The translations under genes and the position numbers were made by a program. A model generated the notes under the pieces. That model saw only the letters and a list, made by a program, of their open reading frames with translations, made no database searches and was not told the DNA's origin. 64,000 nt of DNA, from the NCBI GenBank assembly GCA_963924555.1, contig OZ004586.1, positions 5,910,501 through 5,974,500 of the forward strand. Reading direction: 5' to 3'. How positions within the stretch are numbered: position 1 is the first letter of the stretch; each line of letters starts with the position of its first letter. This DNA comes from Crambe crambe. Taxonomy: Eukaryota > Porifera > Demospongiae > Poecilosclerida > Crambeidae. Shown piece after piece: positions 45,601 through 55,907 of this stretch.

Positions 45601-45895
45601 AGACGAGGTACTCTCAACAGAAGAACTTTTAGAGTCGTTGCAAGCAATTCAGGATGAAACAATGAGATCATTAGAAGAACTAGTTGGGAAAATATCAGAA
45701 TCAGATAGTCCGAAGCATGCAGATCAGGACCTGCTCTCACAGAGCTTGCCTGGAACTCAATCGTTGGGCAATTCGTTACGACCTGCTGAACAAGTGGCAA
45801 GATCAGTTTCCCCTTCTTTCATGTTTGAGCAGAACTTAAGTCGGTCTGAGGACAAAGTACATAGTACTAAAAAAAGGATTGAATCTGATGTGTGA
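42636..45895 (+). CDS. PDZ-macrodomain fusion protein, 560 residues
   Basis: Exons: 42,636-42,850, 42,963-43,050, 43,233-43,426, 43,622-43,694, 43,747-44,041, 44,206-44,322, 44,485-44,616 and 45,327-45,895. They sum to 561 codons and every phase fits. The ATG follows an in-frame stop about 18 bp upstream. Residues 1-75 are basic and Ser-rich. Residues 84-185 form a PDZ domain (GKYGFRLQSYG carboxylate loop, VVPGSPSFMAGLYPGDAIVE, VNGKDV). A helix (KIEIKARQNRLRELLE) follows, as in tamalin/GRASP and CYTIP. Residues 225-405 look like the GDAP2 macrodomain, including the preceding LPPWG motif, then VHSGSITALQCDVLVMP, RTGGPGLLDDL and a C-terminal VFSSK strand. The Asn- and Gly-rich ADP-ribose loop of active macrodomains is not conserved, so binding is uncertain and hydrolase activity unlikely. 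The tail (residues 405-560) is acidic. Probably a cytoplasmic adaptor. Confidence 0.85.
44888..45136. mobile_element. Inverted-repeat element with a tRNA-like T-arm
   Basis: Arms of about 100 bp pair: left aactatgactccagagcagc and its complement ending near 45,136, and inner arms aactgcagtttgaccggcca with its complement. Between them (45,000-45,035) the minus strand reads tcgggtttgaatcccga, a perfect 5-bp stem with a 7-base loop that matches a tRNA T-arm and the pol III B box. Just 5' on that strand is gagcatgagct, a phrase common in tRNA-derived SINEs. It lies in the seventh intron of the PDZ-macrodomain gene. Confidence 0.65.
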
Positions 45896-46540
45896 CATGT
45901 ATGTCCATAAATTTCACTGTGTAAACTATTTACTTGTGTGTTTTCTAACAATTTTATGTAACTTAGCAAGCTATTATGTTTCAGCAAAATAATATAATAA
46001 CAGGAGGGCATGGTGAGCGTCTTGAGTGACAAGCGGAAGGGAATCTGGAATGGTTAGTCTCACAAGCCTTCTTCTAAGTAGGGATGGCACATGAAATATA
46101 GCTGGAGTAGTAGCACGGTACTTTGATCTTAACCTCAAGTAGGCTTTAATAAGATGTTTATAATGTAGTACAAGAAAAGTCTGGCCTCTGGGGGGGAATC
46201 ACTGCTTGCACAAGGACATAACAGAATGGGTGTGGTTTATCAATAGGTACATTGGGCCCAAGAGTTTTGTGGTTAAATAATCTCACACATGCACAAGCAG
46301 GCCCCATTTTTTAATTGGGCCGGCTAAAAGAAAAGTCTTATTCTCATGTCATTGTATCTATCATTCATTTATTCTCTGAACGGAGCCTGATCTACAACAC
46401 ATAGCTAGCTAGCTTGTGAAAATGGGTGTGAATAGGATCGTTCATACCACAAAAAGGGGAGTGGACAGCAGTATCAAAGTACTTAGAGAACTTGCTTAGA
46501 TCTGCTCTCTGATTCAGGCATGAAGTGCATGGGAACTGCT

Positions 46541-47220
46541 AGCCTCGTTCCCAGGCCTATTTTTTTTTTTCGGGGGGAGGGGGGCCTAGTATACACTGAT
46601 TGCGCATGCGCTAAAATGCAGGGCCTCCGCATACTACATCGTAATCATCCATATACCCTTACTACGTAAGAATAATGGGTGTGGTTAATTTCTTAAGATC
46701 GTTTTTGGAGAAGTTTGGTTCATTCTTGCTTTGAAAGAACAGCTCCTGTCCATTCAACCATTTATGAGGGTAAAGTGAATGATATCTTCGCGTGTGTCTC
46801 CCCACAGGTAGTCTCGCGAACCAGATGTCGGGAAGAGTCTGTGCTACCAAGTGCTTCCCTTCCTGGCTGGCTTGCTTCCTGGCTGGCTTGCTTCCTGGCT
46901 GGCAGTTTGAAGACCAGCGCTGTGCTGGTAGTGTCTCCACTCATCGCTCTGATGGTTGACAGGTTTAAACTCTTAGAAAGAGACTGAGAGGCGTGAAATA
47001 GGTGGTCATCTCATCTCAAAACGGTATCTCTTGCTTCAGACTCGAGCCTTTGCACTGGTAGTACTTCTTTTGTGATCCTGAAGCCTTGTTCACGTCTATA
47101 GTGGAGGGATGTTCTACTGTGATAGTATCGTACGTGCTGTTATTATGATGATTTAATCTTGCGCATGCGCAATCAGTGTATACCAGGCCCTATCAATTTT
47201 TAATGGGCTAGGGAACTGCA
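46541..47220. mobile_element. Inverted-repeat element carrying a helicase fragment
   Basis: The left end tagcctcgttcccaggccta shares its terminus with the elements at 21,415 and 33,151. The stretch ggcctagtatacactgattg cgcatgcgc (46,585-46,614) is repeated in reverse at 47,160-47,190. A matching outer phrase (tagggaactg) closes the right end. Between the arms is a RecQ-type helicase fragment on the plus strand. Confidence 0.6.
46715..46980 (+). pseudogene. RecQ-family helicase fragment
   Basis: One frame reads VNDIFACVSPQ, a second gives the Walker A region (GKSLCYQVLPFL), and the first frame then resumes with motif Ia (VLVVSPLIALMVDR). This is the start of the RecQ helicase core. Between motif I and Ia a phrase ctggctggcttgcttc is tandemly repeated, and this slippage probably caused the second frame change. 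Downstream motifs (DEAH box onward) are absent, although 'tagactcgagcc..' DNA runs on. RecQ enzymes are ATP-dependent 3'-5' DNA helicases; this piece cannot work alone. Confidence 0.75.
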
Positions 47221-47734
47221 TGTTGGGTGATTAATACTCTCACACTTATAAATACACTTTATGTACTTCAGCAGTTGCCATTGATTAATATGCAACAACC
47301 TGCATGCCCTTTAATAATGGTCTTCATCATCAATCAATCAAATCATCCCACCACAGATACTTTATTATGGTCATTGAATATGGAGGAAATTATGATATAT
47401 AGTGTATGGGGGAAACAGTTACCAGACTCTGATTGGCTATTGTGTTTTATTTTTATAACCTCACATCCTCATTGTCCTCACATTCCCTTTGCCACCTAAT
47501 TTTATCTCCATTAAAATTTTTTTTTACCATTCAGGCCACTGAACTAGCTACATGCATAATTGATTTAATCAGACACACACACCTCACAGCTAATGTCATG
47601 GTACGTATCTGCTCTTTGATACACTATCAATTAATTTAGGTCTTTATCACTACATGCAGACACAGATATGAATGATGGAGAAAATGGTGTTTATAGGGCC
47701 AAAACTAATTGCCTAGCAACTTTAGATAACTCAA

Positions 47735-47870
47735 CCAATGGGATATAAGTTATTTAAACTTCAGGTCCTTAGTAGCACCCTCGCTGCGCTTGGGATGCTA
47801 CAGCCTCGGGCCTTTGGGTGTCTAAATAACTTAGCTATATCCCTTCGGCAATGGACCAATCAGATTGCTG
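47735..47870. repeat. Second palindrome with the GC-rich core
   Basis: The core tagtagcaccctcgctgcgc followed by ttgggatgctacagcc differs from that at 20,702 by one base, while the arms differ (here gggatataagttatttaaac and its imperfect complement taaataacttagctatatccc). Same core with different arms suggests one family with variable ends, or a core that moves on its own. Confidence 0.65.
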
Positions 47871-48059
47871 GAATCCACATATATATGCACTTATAAGTAC
47901 TTATAAGTAAACTGCATCTAATAATGTATTTCCTCATTCTCAATGATCCAATTAATAGGGTCATCACCTCCAAGATTACGTATATGGGCTGATTTGCATT
48001 TTCTCATTAGCTATTTCCTCATTCTCAAGATATTTTAATTAATAAGATCAATTGCTTCT

Positions 48060-49580
48060 CAATATTAAATAGTTCATTGCCTGCAGCCAACCTTCATATA
48101 AAAGCAGCTGCAATCTCAGAGCAGATATTCCTTGAGCATCAGAGTGGAATAGTGACAAAGTTTGCTGAATCGGACACTTCCACCCTCGTTACCTTCTCGG
48201 CAGAAACTCTTATAGCTTTGACCAACCAACCAATAAGGTGCACTTCCGGTAGACACTGTTGAACAAATTGTAAAGACTTTGGCCCAATTGCATGGAAATG
48301 AAGCAGTTTTGGATGCCATAAAGGAGGCCACAACTTCATGCCAGAAGTGGGGTCATATCCTGAAATCCCTGTTTGTGGAAGAGTCGCTTGAAATCTGCAG
48401 ACCTGATAAGCTGATGAGATCATTCAGTTTTGATATGATTGAGCAAGAGCTTAGGGCAGGCAAAGCCATATTAGTGCATGTAGGGCTGCCTAAGAGTACT
48501 GATCATGTGTTTACCATTGAGAAGAGTCACGTATTTTGCATGCTTGGCAAGGCCAGCATGGTCTAAGAGCCGAAAGATCCATGCCAACAAAAAAAAGTTG
48601 TTTCCTTGCTCAAGGAATTGCCAACCTATGATTGCACCTTCCATAGTGATTCTTGTAAGCTTAGTAGTGCACTAAGTGAGCTCTGGGGGTCTGATCACAT
48701 GCAGGCAGGCACCAACATTGGTACTAGCTCGGTAAAGAAGGTTACTTACAAAGCTGTTATAAGTGGTAAACCAAAGGTGCCAATGAATGAGTGCAAAGAG
48801 AGATTGAGAAAGTTGAGCATTGATTTAACGGAATGGCACTCAGCATGCTCTTTTTCTTCTACAGAAAGATCACTTTCAGAAGTTCAGAGACGAGTGAAGC
48901 TAGAAGTGTTGGTCAAGGAGGAAGAGGAGGCATAAGAATAAGGGTATGCTGCAGGCTTCAGTGCTGGTTTAGGCTTCGTACTTGGAGCTGGTGGAGCACT
49001 ACTTTTCGAGAAGAATGCTGACTGGGAAGAAGTGATTAAAGAAGGAGTCAAAACAGGATTAGGCATGGGTGTGGGAGAAGGTGCAGGTGCAGCTGTTGTC
49101 AAATCTGTCACACCAACCTTTTCTAGGATAGGTGTTTCGGTGGTTCGTGCATTGCACTTTGGGACGTTGCGAAGTGGGCTAAACATGACATTACCACCAT
49201 AGAGCTTCGCCAATCTCTAGCACAAGGTGCAGCTGGAGTGGCAGGTGGCAGAGCTGGAGGTGCTGCAGTTGGAGTGGCTGGGGGAGCACTGTTTGGTCCA
49301 CCTGGTGCTATCGTTGGGGGTATACTTGGGGGCATCGCTGGTGGGATAGGTGGAGCATTTGCAGATATGGGATGAAGGTGAAGACTCGGTGATGAATAGT
49401 TATGAGTTTTTTGGATGGCATAATGTCAAGCGTGGCACACGACCTATCAAGTCTGCAACTGAAATCAAAGAAGCCTATGTCAAAAACTCTCATGGTTTTG
49501 CTGAGAGCAATGTTCCCTGAATTCAAAAAGTTATTGAAAATTGTGAGGAATTTCAATTATCAGCACAGACATGATGTCTA
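48060..49580 (+). pseudogene. Decayed gene with glycine-zipper membrane segment
   Basis: At least four frame changes and several stops break the protein. In order, the pieces are ANLHIKAAAISEQIFLEHQ (from an acceptor-like tgcctgcag at 48,086), DTVEQIVKTLAQLHGNEAV, a piece ending STDHVFTIEKSHVFCML, LKELPTYDCTFHSDSCKLS (48,609 on), FSAGLGFVLGAGGALLF, and GVAGGALFGPPGAIVGGILG followed by GGIAGGIGGAFADMG, then FFGWHNVKRGTRPI near 49,410. Repeated Gly-x3-Gly spacing in the hydrophobic part is typical of glycine-zipper membrane helices. I do not recognise the family. No intact copy is present in the window. Confidence 0.6.
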
Positions 49581-49614
49581 GTGAAGAACCTGAAGAAATA
49601 GCATAGATTGTATA

Positions 49615-51970
49615 GATATACTAGACTACGTAACCGGGATTGGAAACGCCCCATAGGAACGGTTGCTACTAAAATCCGGGACGGGACGGGATAAGTGCGG
49701 GATGTCCCGTCCCGTCCTGCCTACTAAAATCCGATTTTTTGGAGTCTTATAACGGTTTCCAATTTGCTCTCTTATCAAGAGAATCATAGCCTGCAAAAAA
49801 TATTTTTCAATCATTAGCCATAGCTATAGCTAGTGGCTAAACCAACAGGAATTAGCTAGCTATAAATACAGTGAAACCTCTGAACAACAGCCAAGTTCAT
49901 GACCTTTCAAGTAGAGAGGTTGACCCTTCTCAGAGGTTTTAGTCATTTATTTTCGTTCCATTCAGTTTGGCTACATGTTGTAGAGAGTTTGGCTGCTTTT
50001 CAGAGCCCCCTTGTTTGGAGGTTTCACTGTACCTGTTCTTTATTTAGCTACACCCTATCCCCCTAGCTATATCTAGCCCTTGATCCACACTGACCAATCC
50101 TACTGGTGATATTAGTTTTTTTACCTCTGGCCATGTATATATATGTGCAATGAACAACATTGCTGTAGCTACATCACAGTCTCTGAATGTATATCTCCAC
50201 TTCAAACCCTCCTGTATCAAACTTAAATGATCCATTGAGAAGAAAATAATGCATGATTTCTCCTTGAAGTATTGACACTGAAACTGGTGCCAAGTTTACC
50301 AGATAGCTAGCTACTAGCTATAATATTTCTCCACCTCTCCTGTCAATATGCAAGCACAGTAACTTAATGACATACAGAGCTTTTCAGGAAGCTATATTCA
50401 TTTGATTTCAGCAAATTCTCAGGAAAACATGAATATGCTGCTATAGCTACAGTGACAAGAGATTGATTGTTGCAAACTTGTTTGGTTGCGCCAGCAAAAT
50501 GCTATCTGGATGATCCGTCTCTAATATGAGACTTTACACAATCTACCCACCTATGCCTATGTTGAGAGTTCCTAATGCAGGAATAGTACTTGATTAATTT
50601 GGCTGTTGCTAATTAATTGCTACAATTAGAGTAATTTAACCATATTCTATTCCATATTTTTTAGTCACCCGGCTTTGTTGAGAACGTAGGCTCCAACTGT
50701 CCTTAAATCTGAAGGACAGTCCTTAATTTTTAGACTTTGTGCTTGCTACTGCCCTATTGTTTGTCCTTAAAGTTGTCTAGCCAGCTACATATCAAAACTA
50801 TGCAAGTAGTTACAGCACATTATTATTATGGGCCTGGCAAATATGCAATGCATGCTCTGCTGGGCATGATGAGGTCAGTGCTGTGCATGCATTTAAGTAC
50901 TGGGCGTGGTTATGTTAATTAGAGGCGTGGTGATTAAATTATACATGTAGATGGTGTGCATGTGGTTTGTGTCCTTCAAACATTTTTAGAAAAGTTGGAG
51001 CCTATGTGAGTAACTTATAATTAAGTAACCGATTATTAAGTCACCTACTAGCTAGCTATATTCAGCCTTAGCAAACCAAAGAGACAAGCTTGTTGATGGC
51101 TACAGACATGTGTACAGTGTAGAGTGATACTATATGAACACGAAGACACTAACTACAGTACAGTCACCAAAGACACTGCTGTCACCGAGGACACTGAAAA
51201 CACTAGTCACTGAAGACACTGCTGTCACTGAGGACACTGCTGACAATGCTGACGCTGAGCATCATAGAACATAGCCATGCATGATAGAGGTCGATTTCAT
51301 CATTAGAAAAAATGGCTAGGTATGGAACATGCATGCTTAGTAGGTAGCTACATAATAATAGTGTGATGATTATGTATAATGCATGGACCGCATGCAATGG
51401 TTATAGATAGGGCAGAACAGGTGTGCAACAACAACTGTATAATTATGTAGCTTAACTATACACATGTATTATGTGCATGGACTGTGTAGGTCATGCATAG
51501 GAGACAGCTGTGCATTCACAGGTGTGCAGCAACTACTCTATAATTTAGTCTAGCTAACTCTTATGAGTATGCTCTAAAGTAATGTTAGTGTGTCTATCTA
51601 GATACATGTGTCACAGTATAAATACTATTCATATAAATTTTGTATAACACACATTGTCATTTGGGTGAGCACTAGGGAGGATTTTGCGATATATATAATA
51701 TTGTACGTACGTTCTAACATTGTGGGTAAACTGAGCATGCACGCTTGCCCCACAATGTTTGCGTTTTCCCTAGTAGCATGCTATGTACTTCCGAATCAAT
51801 TCACACTTTGTCTACGTAGTAATAATTATAATTCCCCCTTCTCTAATGACTCAAGTGATGTCTTATAATTCTCAAGTCCTCAAACTGAGAAGTAGCTACA
51901 TCTGCAAATTGGCTATTTGATCAATACATAGTAAATGGAGACAATTAGTACAGGTACACAAAAATAATGA
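49615..51970. other. Intergenic, no gene recognised
   Basis: No spliced frame or domain is seen. At 49,676-49,727 a GC-rich inverted repeat (cgggacgggacgggat with atgtcccgtcccgtcc) may be the centre of a small element. At 49,870-50,030 the 'gaaacctct...agaggtttcactg' dispersed repeat appears. At 51,170-51,250 phrases like gacactgctgtcac(c/t)gagga repeat three to four times. At 51,720-51,778 a small dispersed repeat (gggtaaactgagcatgcacg) matches copies near 21,375 and 29,287. Confidence 0.5.
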
Positions 51971-51978
51971 TGTGACAA

Positions 51979-53709
51979 TTAAATGAGTGGTGCATACTCA
52001 TCAGAGGCTGTTATCCTATGAGGAAATTCATCTTCATCTGATACAGTGTTTCTTTCTTGTAGTTTGAGTAAGTACTCATTCAGTAAAGTGATATGAGACT
52101 TGCAGAAAGGGATTTTGATCAACAAACTATAAATGAATAAAGCTAAGACAACTAGTGAGGGAACAAATATCAAAAATAGTACCAAATATATATTGAAAAC
52201 ATTTCCTGGATGATTAGAATCTAGTACGTTGTAAAGCAAGTTCGATACTATTGCAGCAATGCTGTATAAGCTTCCTTCAATTGTGTTCATATAATTTTTC
52301 TTACATGGTTGGAAGATGAAATAACTCATTGATATGATAATCAGAAAGGAGTTCTTATAAGATATCCAGAGGATTCTCTGTTCATTGCTATCATGCCAAC
52401 CATGGGCTATGAGAGTAATTACCCTGCATACTAACTGTAAACCAGCCATGGCTCTATAGTCACGTGTTCCATTGGTCCCATCCTTGTAGTGACCTTGGAA
52501 AGTATCCAGAAAGGACTGCAAATAACGAAGATCCTTGCAGCAGATGAAGATTAGAAATTTGCGATAGATTTTTATAGGATGCAAGAAAAGGAATAATGTT
52601 GGAGTTAAAGCGAATAGTGCTAATAGAATCATAGAAGGTATTAAATATGGCAAGAGTACGGGTTCTGGTAAGTTTGGATCGTAATAGGCCACACGTATTT
52701 CATTACCTCGTGTTTCATTGGGGTACTTGACAACAACAGCAGTTGTATAGAAGGAGTGACTTCCAATGAAGAGGATTTTCGAGAACGAAAGCAGCAGCAA
52801 TGTGGAAAAAGAGTTAAAGATAGAGGCCTTGGAATCATAAGATCTCCTTACTTTTACAAAGCATTTGTGAAAAGGCTTCCACAACTGAACAATGACATAA
52901 ACATTTCTAGCATGCAACTCGATGAATATGTATGTGATGAATATAAGGAGAAAGGGATACAGAGCTGGAATGACCCCAAAGAGTAGAACTTGCATATTTG
53001 TCAGACTGCTACTCACACAAAAAGGAGGAATGACAAGACGTAAAAAGTCCAAACTCCATACATCAATCACTGTAAAAATTAGTTTATAGACATATGGATT
53101 AATGTAATTAACAACGAATAGACGAAAATAGTTGTCTGTTTGGAATAAGATGGCAAAATACTGACAGTAGAAGACATAAGCAGTGAAGGGTGGTGAAGTG
53201 GCACATACATTGAAGATTATCACAATGATGAAGAAAATTGTCAAAGGGGTAAGTTCCAGAAGAAGATAAAGAATCCACATTAGATATTGCTTATTATCGT
53301 TGCATTTCTCACACTTCCAAGTCCTGGAATAAAGTGCTGGACCATAGCCTGCCTTGCACTTGCTGCATAACAGTCCATGCCTGTTGAGCTTTCCACACAT
53401 AGTACTGTTTAACATTGAGCATGAGCTGACATTGATAACTATATCATCCCCTTTAAGACGCATTTGTGGATTGAATCTAACATCATAAGGGCAATAGCCT
53501 TTATATCGCAAGCCGATAGTCTCATTATGGGTAGTGCACTCACCTACCTTAATAGAAATGCTTGCACATTCATTAACATCAGTTGAGTTATTATCCTTGC
53601 AATAGTCTTTGCAGCTGTCAATTTTGTCAATTCCCAAAACTTCAGTGGGAAATAAGGCAGGAGAGAAAAAGACTAGTAGGAATAGAAAATACTTGCCCTT
53701 TCTTGCCAT
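51979..53709 (-). CDS. Cysteine-rich multipass membrane protein, 576 residues
   Basis: Intact intronless paralogue of the protein at 35,466. The ATG at 53,709 (MARKGKYFLFLLVFFSPALF) gives a clear signal peptide. Ectodomain landmarks are CGKLNRHGLLCSKC, GYGPALYS and KCEKC, with several Asn-X-Ser/Thr sequons. The first membrane segment begins QYLMWILYLLLELTPLTIF, followed by the family loops ATSPPFTAYVFYCQYF and FQGHYKDGTNGTRDYRAMAG. It ends SDEYAPLI, so Glu-Tyr-Ala-Pro-Leu-Ile keeps the overlapping Tyr-x-x-hydrophobic and Glu-x-x-x-Leu-Ile pattern of the other copy. It lies about 15 kb from that gene, in opposite orientation and outside the PH-SH3 gene. Function unknown; surface receptor is inference. 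Confidence 0.88.
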   Translation of the reverse strand: MARKGKYFLFLLVFFSPALFPTEVLGIDKIDSCKDYCKDNNSTDVNECASISIKVGECTTHNETIGLRYKGYCPYDVRFNPQMRLKGDDIVINVSSCSMLNSTMCGKLNRHGLLCSKCKAGYGPALYSRTWKCEKCNDNKQYLMWILYLLLELTPLTIFFIIVIIFNVCATSPPFTAYVFYCQYFAILFQTDNYFRLFVVNYINPYVYKLIFTVIDVWSLDFLRLVIPPFCVSSSLTNMQVLLFGVIPALYPFLLIFITYIFIELHARNVYVIVQLWKPFHKCFVKVRRSYDSKASIFNSFSTLLLLSFSKILFIGSHSFYTTAVVVKYPNETRGNEIRVAYYDPNLPEPVLLPYLIPSMILLALFALTPTLFLFLHPIKIYRKFLIFICCKDLRYLQSFLDTFQGHYKDGTNGTRDYRAMAGLQLVCRVITLIAHGWHDSNEQRILWISYKNSFLIIISMSYFIFQPCKKNYMNTIEGSLYSIAAIVSNLLYNVLDSNHPGNVFNIYLVLFLIFVPSLVVLALFIYSLLIKIPFCKSHITLLNEYLLKLQERNTVSDEDEFPHRITASDEYAPLI

Positions 53710-53800
53710 CAAGTTCAGTCTGTAGTTATAGTCTCTCTAGCTATAGTTGCTGACTTTAACTTTGAGAAGGAAACTTTGTTCATTGTTATAGCTAGTTATT

Positions 53801-53810
53801 CTATATAAAC
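53801..53810 (-). promoter_or_regulatory. TATA box for the minus-strand receptor gene
   Basis: On the minus strand gtttatatag lies about 92 bp upstream of the ATG at 53,709. No splice donor is evident in between, so a short unspliced leader is likely. Confidence 0.45.
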
Positions 53811-54509
53811 TGAGCTGAAGGCTTGGTAGCACGCATGTACATAAGATTTTCAATTTGATGGGAGTGTACTGTTATTTACATAGTAAGAGGATATTACTAG
53901 ACAAAATATGAATTACTGTATATGTTGTACTCAGTTATTATGCCTAATGAGTCCTTTACATGACTAGTTAGCTTTGACTAGCACTTTAATTTACGAGAAT
54001 GGAATGGAGGTGAATATAAGTAATGTCTGCAGGTAGTGTGTGAGTACAGCCTCATTATATTATTACTAACCACAGCAAAGTCCATATTAGTATTGATTCA
54101 ATGAGATTAAAGGATTCATTAATATACTTCTAGAGATACTATTTCAGAATGCATAATATCTCAATTCAACACAGCAGCAGTAACAGAATACTCAAAGGGG
54201 AGTGAAGTAGGTGATATGAGTGTGGGTAACTTACCTCTCTTGTTCATGAACATTTTTGTCCTTACACATGGCCATCCCTACATTTAACTGCTTTATTTAG
54301 AATATCTTTTCCCCCTTATTAATAAGTATGTAGCTAGTTCATATTGAAAAAAAAAGTGTGTTCCAAGGATGATAAGCTGGTATCTTGATATTAGTTGTAG
54401 CTTCAGTGCTGTAACAGTGAACTCTCTATTATAATCAGGTCACTGCAGATGTGCATTCATGAATTACCCCCTGAGATAAGTGACTGCTTGGGGAGAGTCC
54501 TGCTAGCTA

Positions 54510-54660
54510 GCTATATCAGAGAGTACAATAGTACTCTCTAAGTAAGGATGGATGGTATACCCATTGGACTAATACTTAGTATTTTCTTTCATAATTCCAG
54601 AATACTTCCCTCCTACAATCAGCAACTCCTAACTTGAAGACAAGAGCACATGAATCTAAA
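54510..54660 (-). mobile_element. Inverted fragment of the dispersed repeat
   Basis: Read on the minus strand, this matches the last 120-150 bp of the repeat at 33,151-33,615 (ggagttgctga, gaaagaaaatactaagtatt, agtccaatgggt, tagagagta). It lies about 800 bp upstream of the minus-strand receptor gene. No coding content. Confidence 0.7.
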
Positions 54661-54959
54661 ATCCCCGAGTTGATAGAGTAGTCTATGATCTAGCATACAC
54701 ATATCTATGCCCCGAAACTTTGATTTATGCCCTAGCGCTCTCTTTTTTTTCTTATTTCCTTCAGACTATGTTACATACCGTTTAATCATGCATATGTAAG
54801 TGATTATGCACAGTTTATTCAAACGAGGATGGCCTTAGCTATACCCACACATCATCTTAATCAGGATCGAAGAAGTTAGTTCGTTTCCTTGTAAGTTATA
54901 ATATCTATCATGATTAGGTAGCAATGAACTCTATTAGTAATTATATTATACTGATGCAG

Positions 54960-55155
54960 GTTAGGAGAGGCTCTAGGATCTGGGAACTTTGGCACTGTTC
55001 GTCAAGGAGAATTGACCTCTTCAAGTAGTGTGATAAATGTAGCAGTGAAGACCCTCAAGGAAGGATCAGAGGTGGAGGGCAGAATCAAGTTCCTGCGCAA
55101 GGCAACCATCATGGGCTAGTTTAATCAATTATATGGCATAGTGATTTGAAAATGA
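54960..55155 (+). pseudogene. Tyrosine-kinase N-lobe exon, broken
   Basis: After an acceptor (ctgatgcag) the frame reads LGEALGSGNFGTVRQGEL, the glycine-rich loop of a protein kinase, then INVAVKTLKEG with the ATP-binding lysine, and IKFLRKATIMG. A TAG replaces the glutamine expected in the usual MGQF context, and the frame continues FNQLYGIVI after a small deletion before a second stop. The pattern is that of receptor or cytoplasmic tyrosine kinases. No other kinase exon is visible within 1 kb either side, so this is a stranded, non-functional fragment. A frame at 55,325-55,403 after a TTTAG is unassigned. Confidence 0.75.
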
Positions 55156-55837
55156 ACCTGTACGATAATAGCTACCATAAATATTGTACAGCTGGAAATA
55201 TTGACAACCCCTATTTAAAATTCATTAACACTACTCATCCCAGGTATTCTGAACAGTAATCTGACCAGTATCCCCCCCCCCCCCAAATTTCTATGATTTT
55301 GATATCTTTAGGCACTCTCTTTCATCGGGCAGACCCAGTTTCATCAGCAGCTGTCACTACCGGATATGATGCTGTTGGAGTGGCCTAATGGGGTCAAAGA
55401 TAAACCTGAAGCAACACTAGGAGCAGAACTCAGTCATGCCCCATGAGTTAATGTATATCAACATTATTTTGTTGTGTCTAGCTATATAATTGTGTGATGT
55501 ACGTATTTTTAAACAGTATAGGTACACCCTGATAGCTACAGACTTGGCTGTGCAGTTGGTGAGCAAATGAAGTAAGCTCGATCTATAACTACTAAGTCCA
55601 GGCAGCTCTCAAAGTATATATAGAGACCATTAAAAATTAATGTGTTCCTGAGATATTATCACCCTGCCATGCAGAATGCCTACCAGCTGTTTTGCTTATT
55701 GCATGAAAATAGTGCAATAAACATTTTCTGTTTCAGGTTATTAGCATAGTGAGACTTTGTTGTGGCTTCTTAAAGTAAACATTTTCTCCAAGAAGCGACA
55801 TGTGATGCCAATAAAATCGATAAACAAGCCACTTGAC

Positions 55838-55845
55838 TATAAAAG
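55838..55845 (+). promoter_or_regulatory. TATA box of the VWA receptor gene
   Basis: gactataaaagtgc lies about 65 bp upstream of the ATG at 55,908, consistent with a leader of roughly 40 bases. Confidence 0.55.
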
Positions 55846-55907
55846 TGCATGCCACACACTTTATTAACTAGTCACTCTCTGCATGCCTAACTACGTAACT
55901 TTGTACC

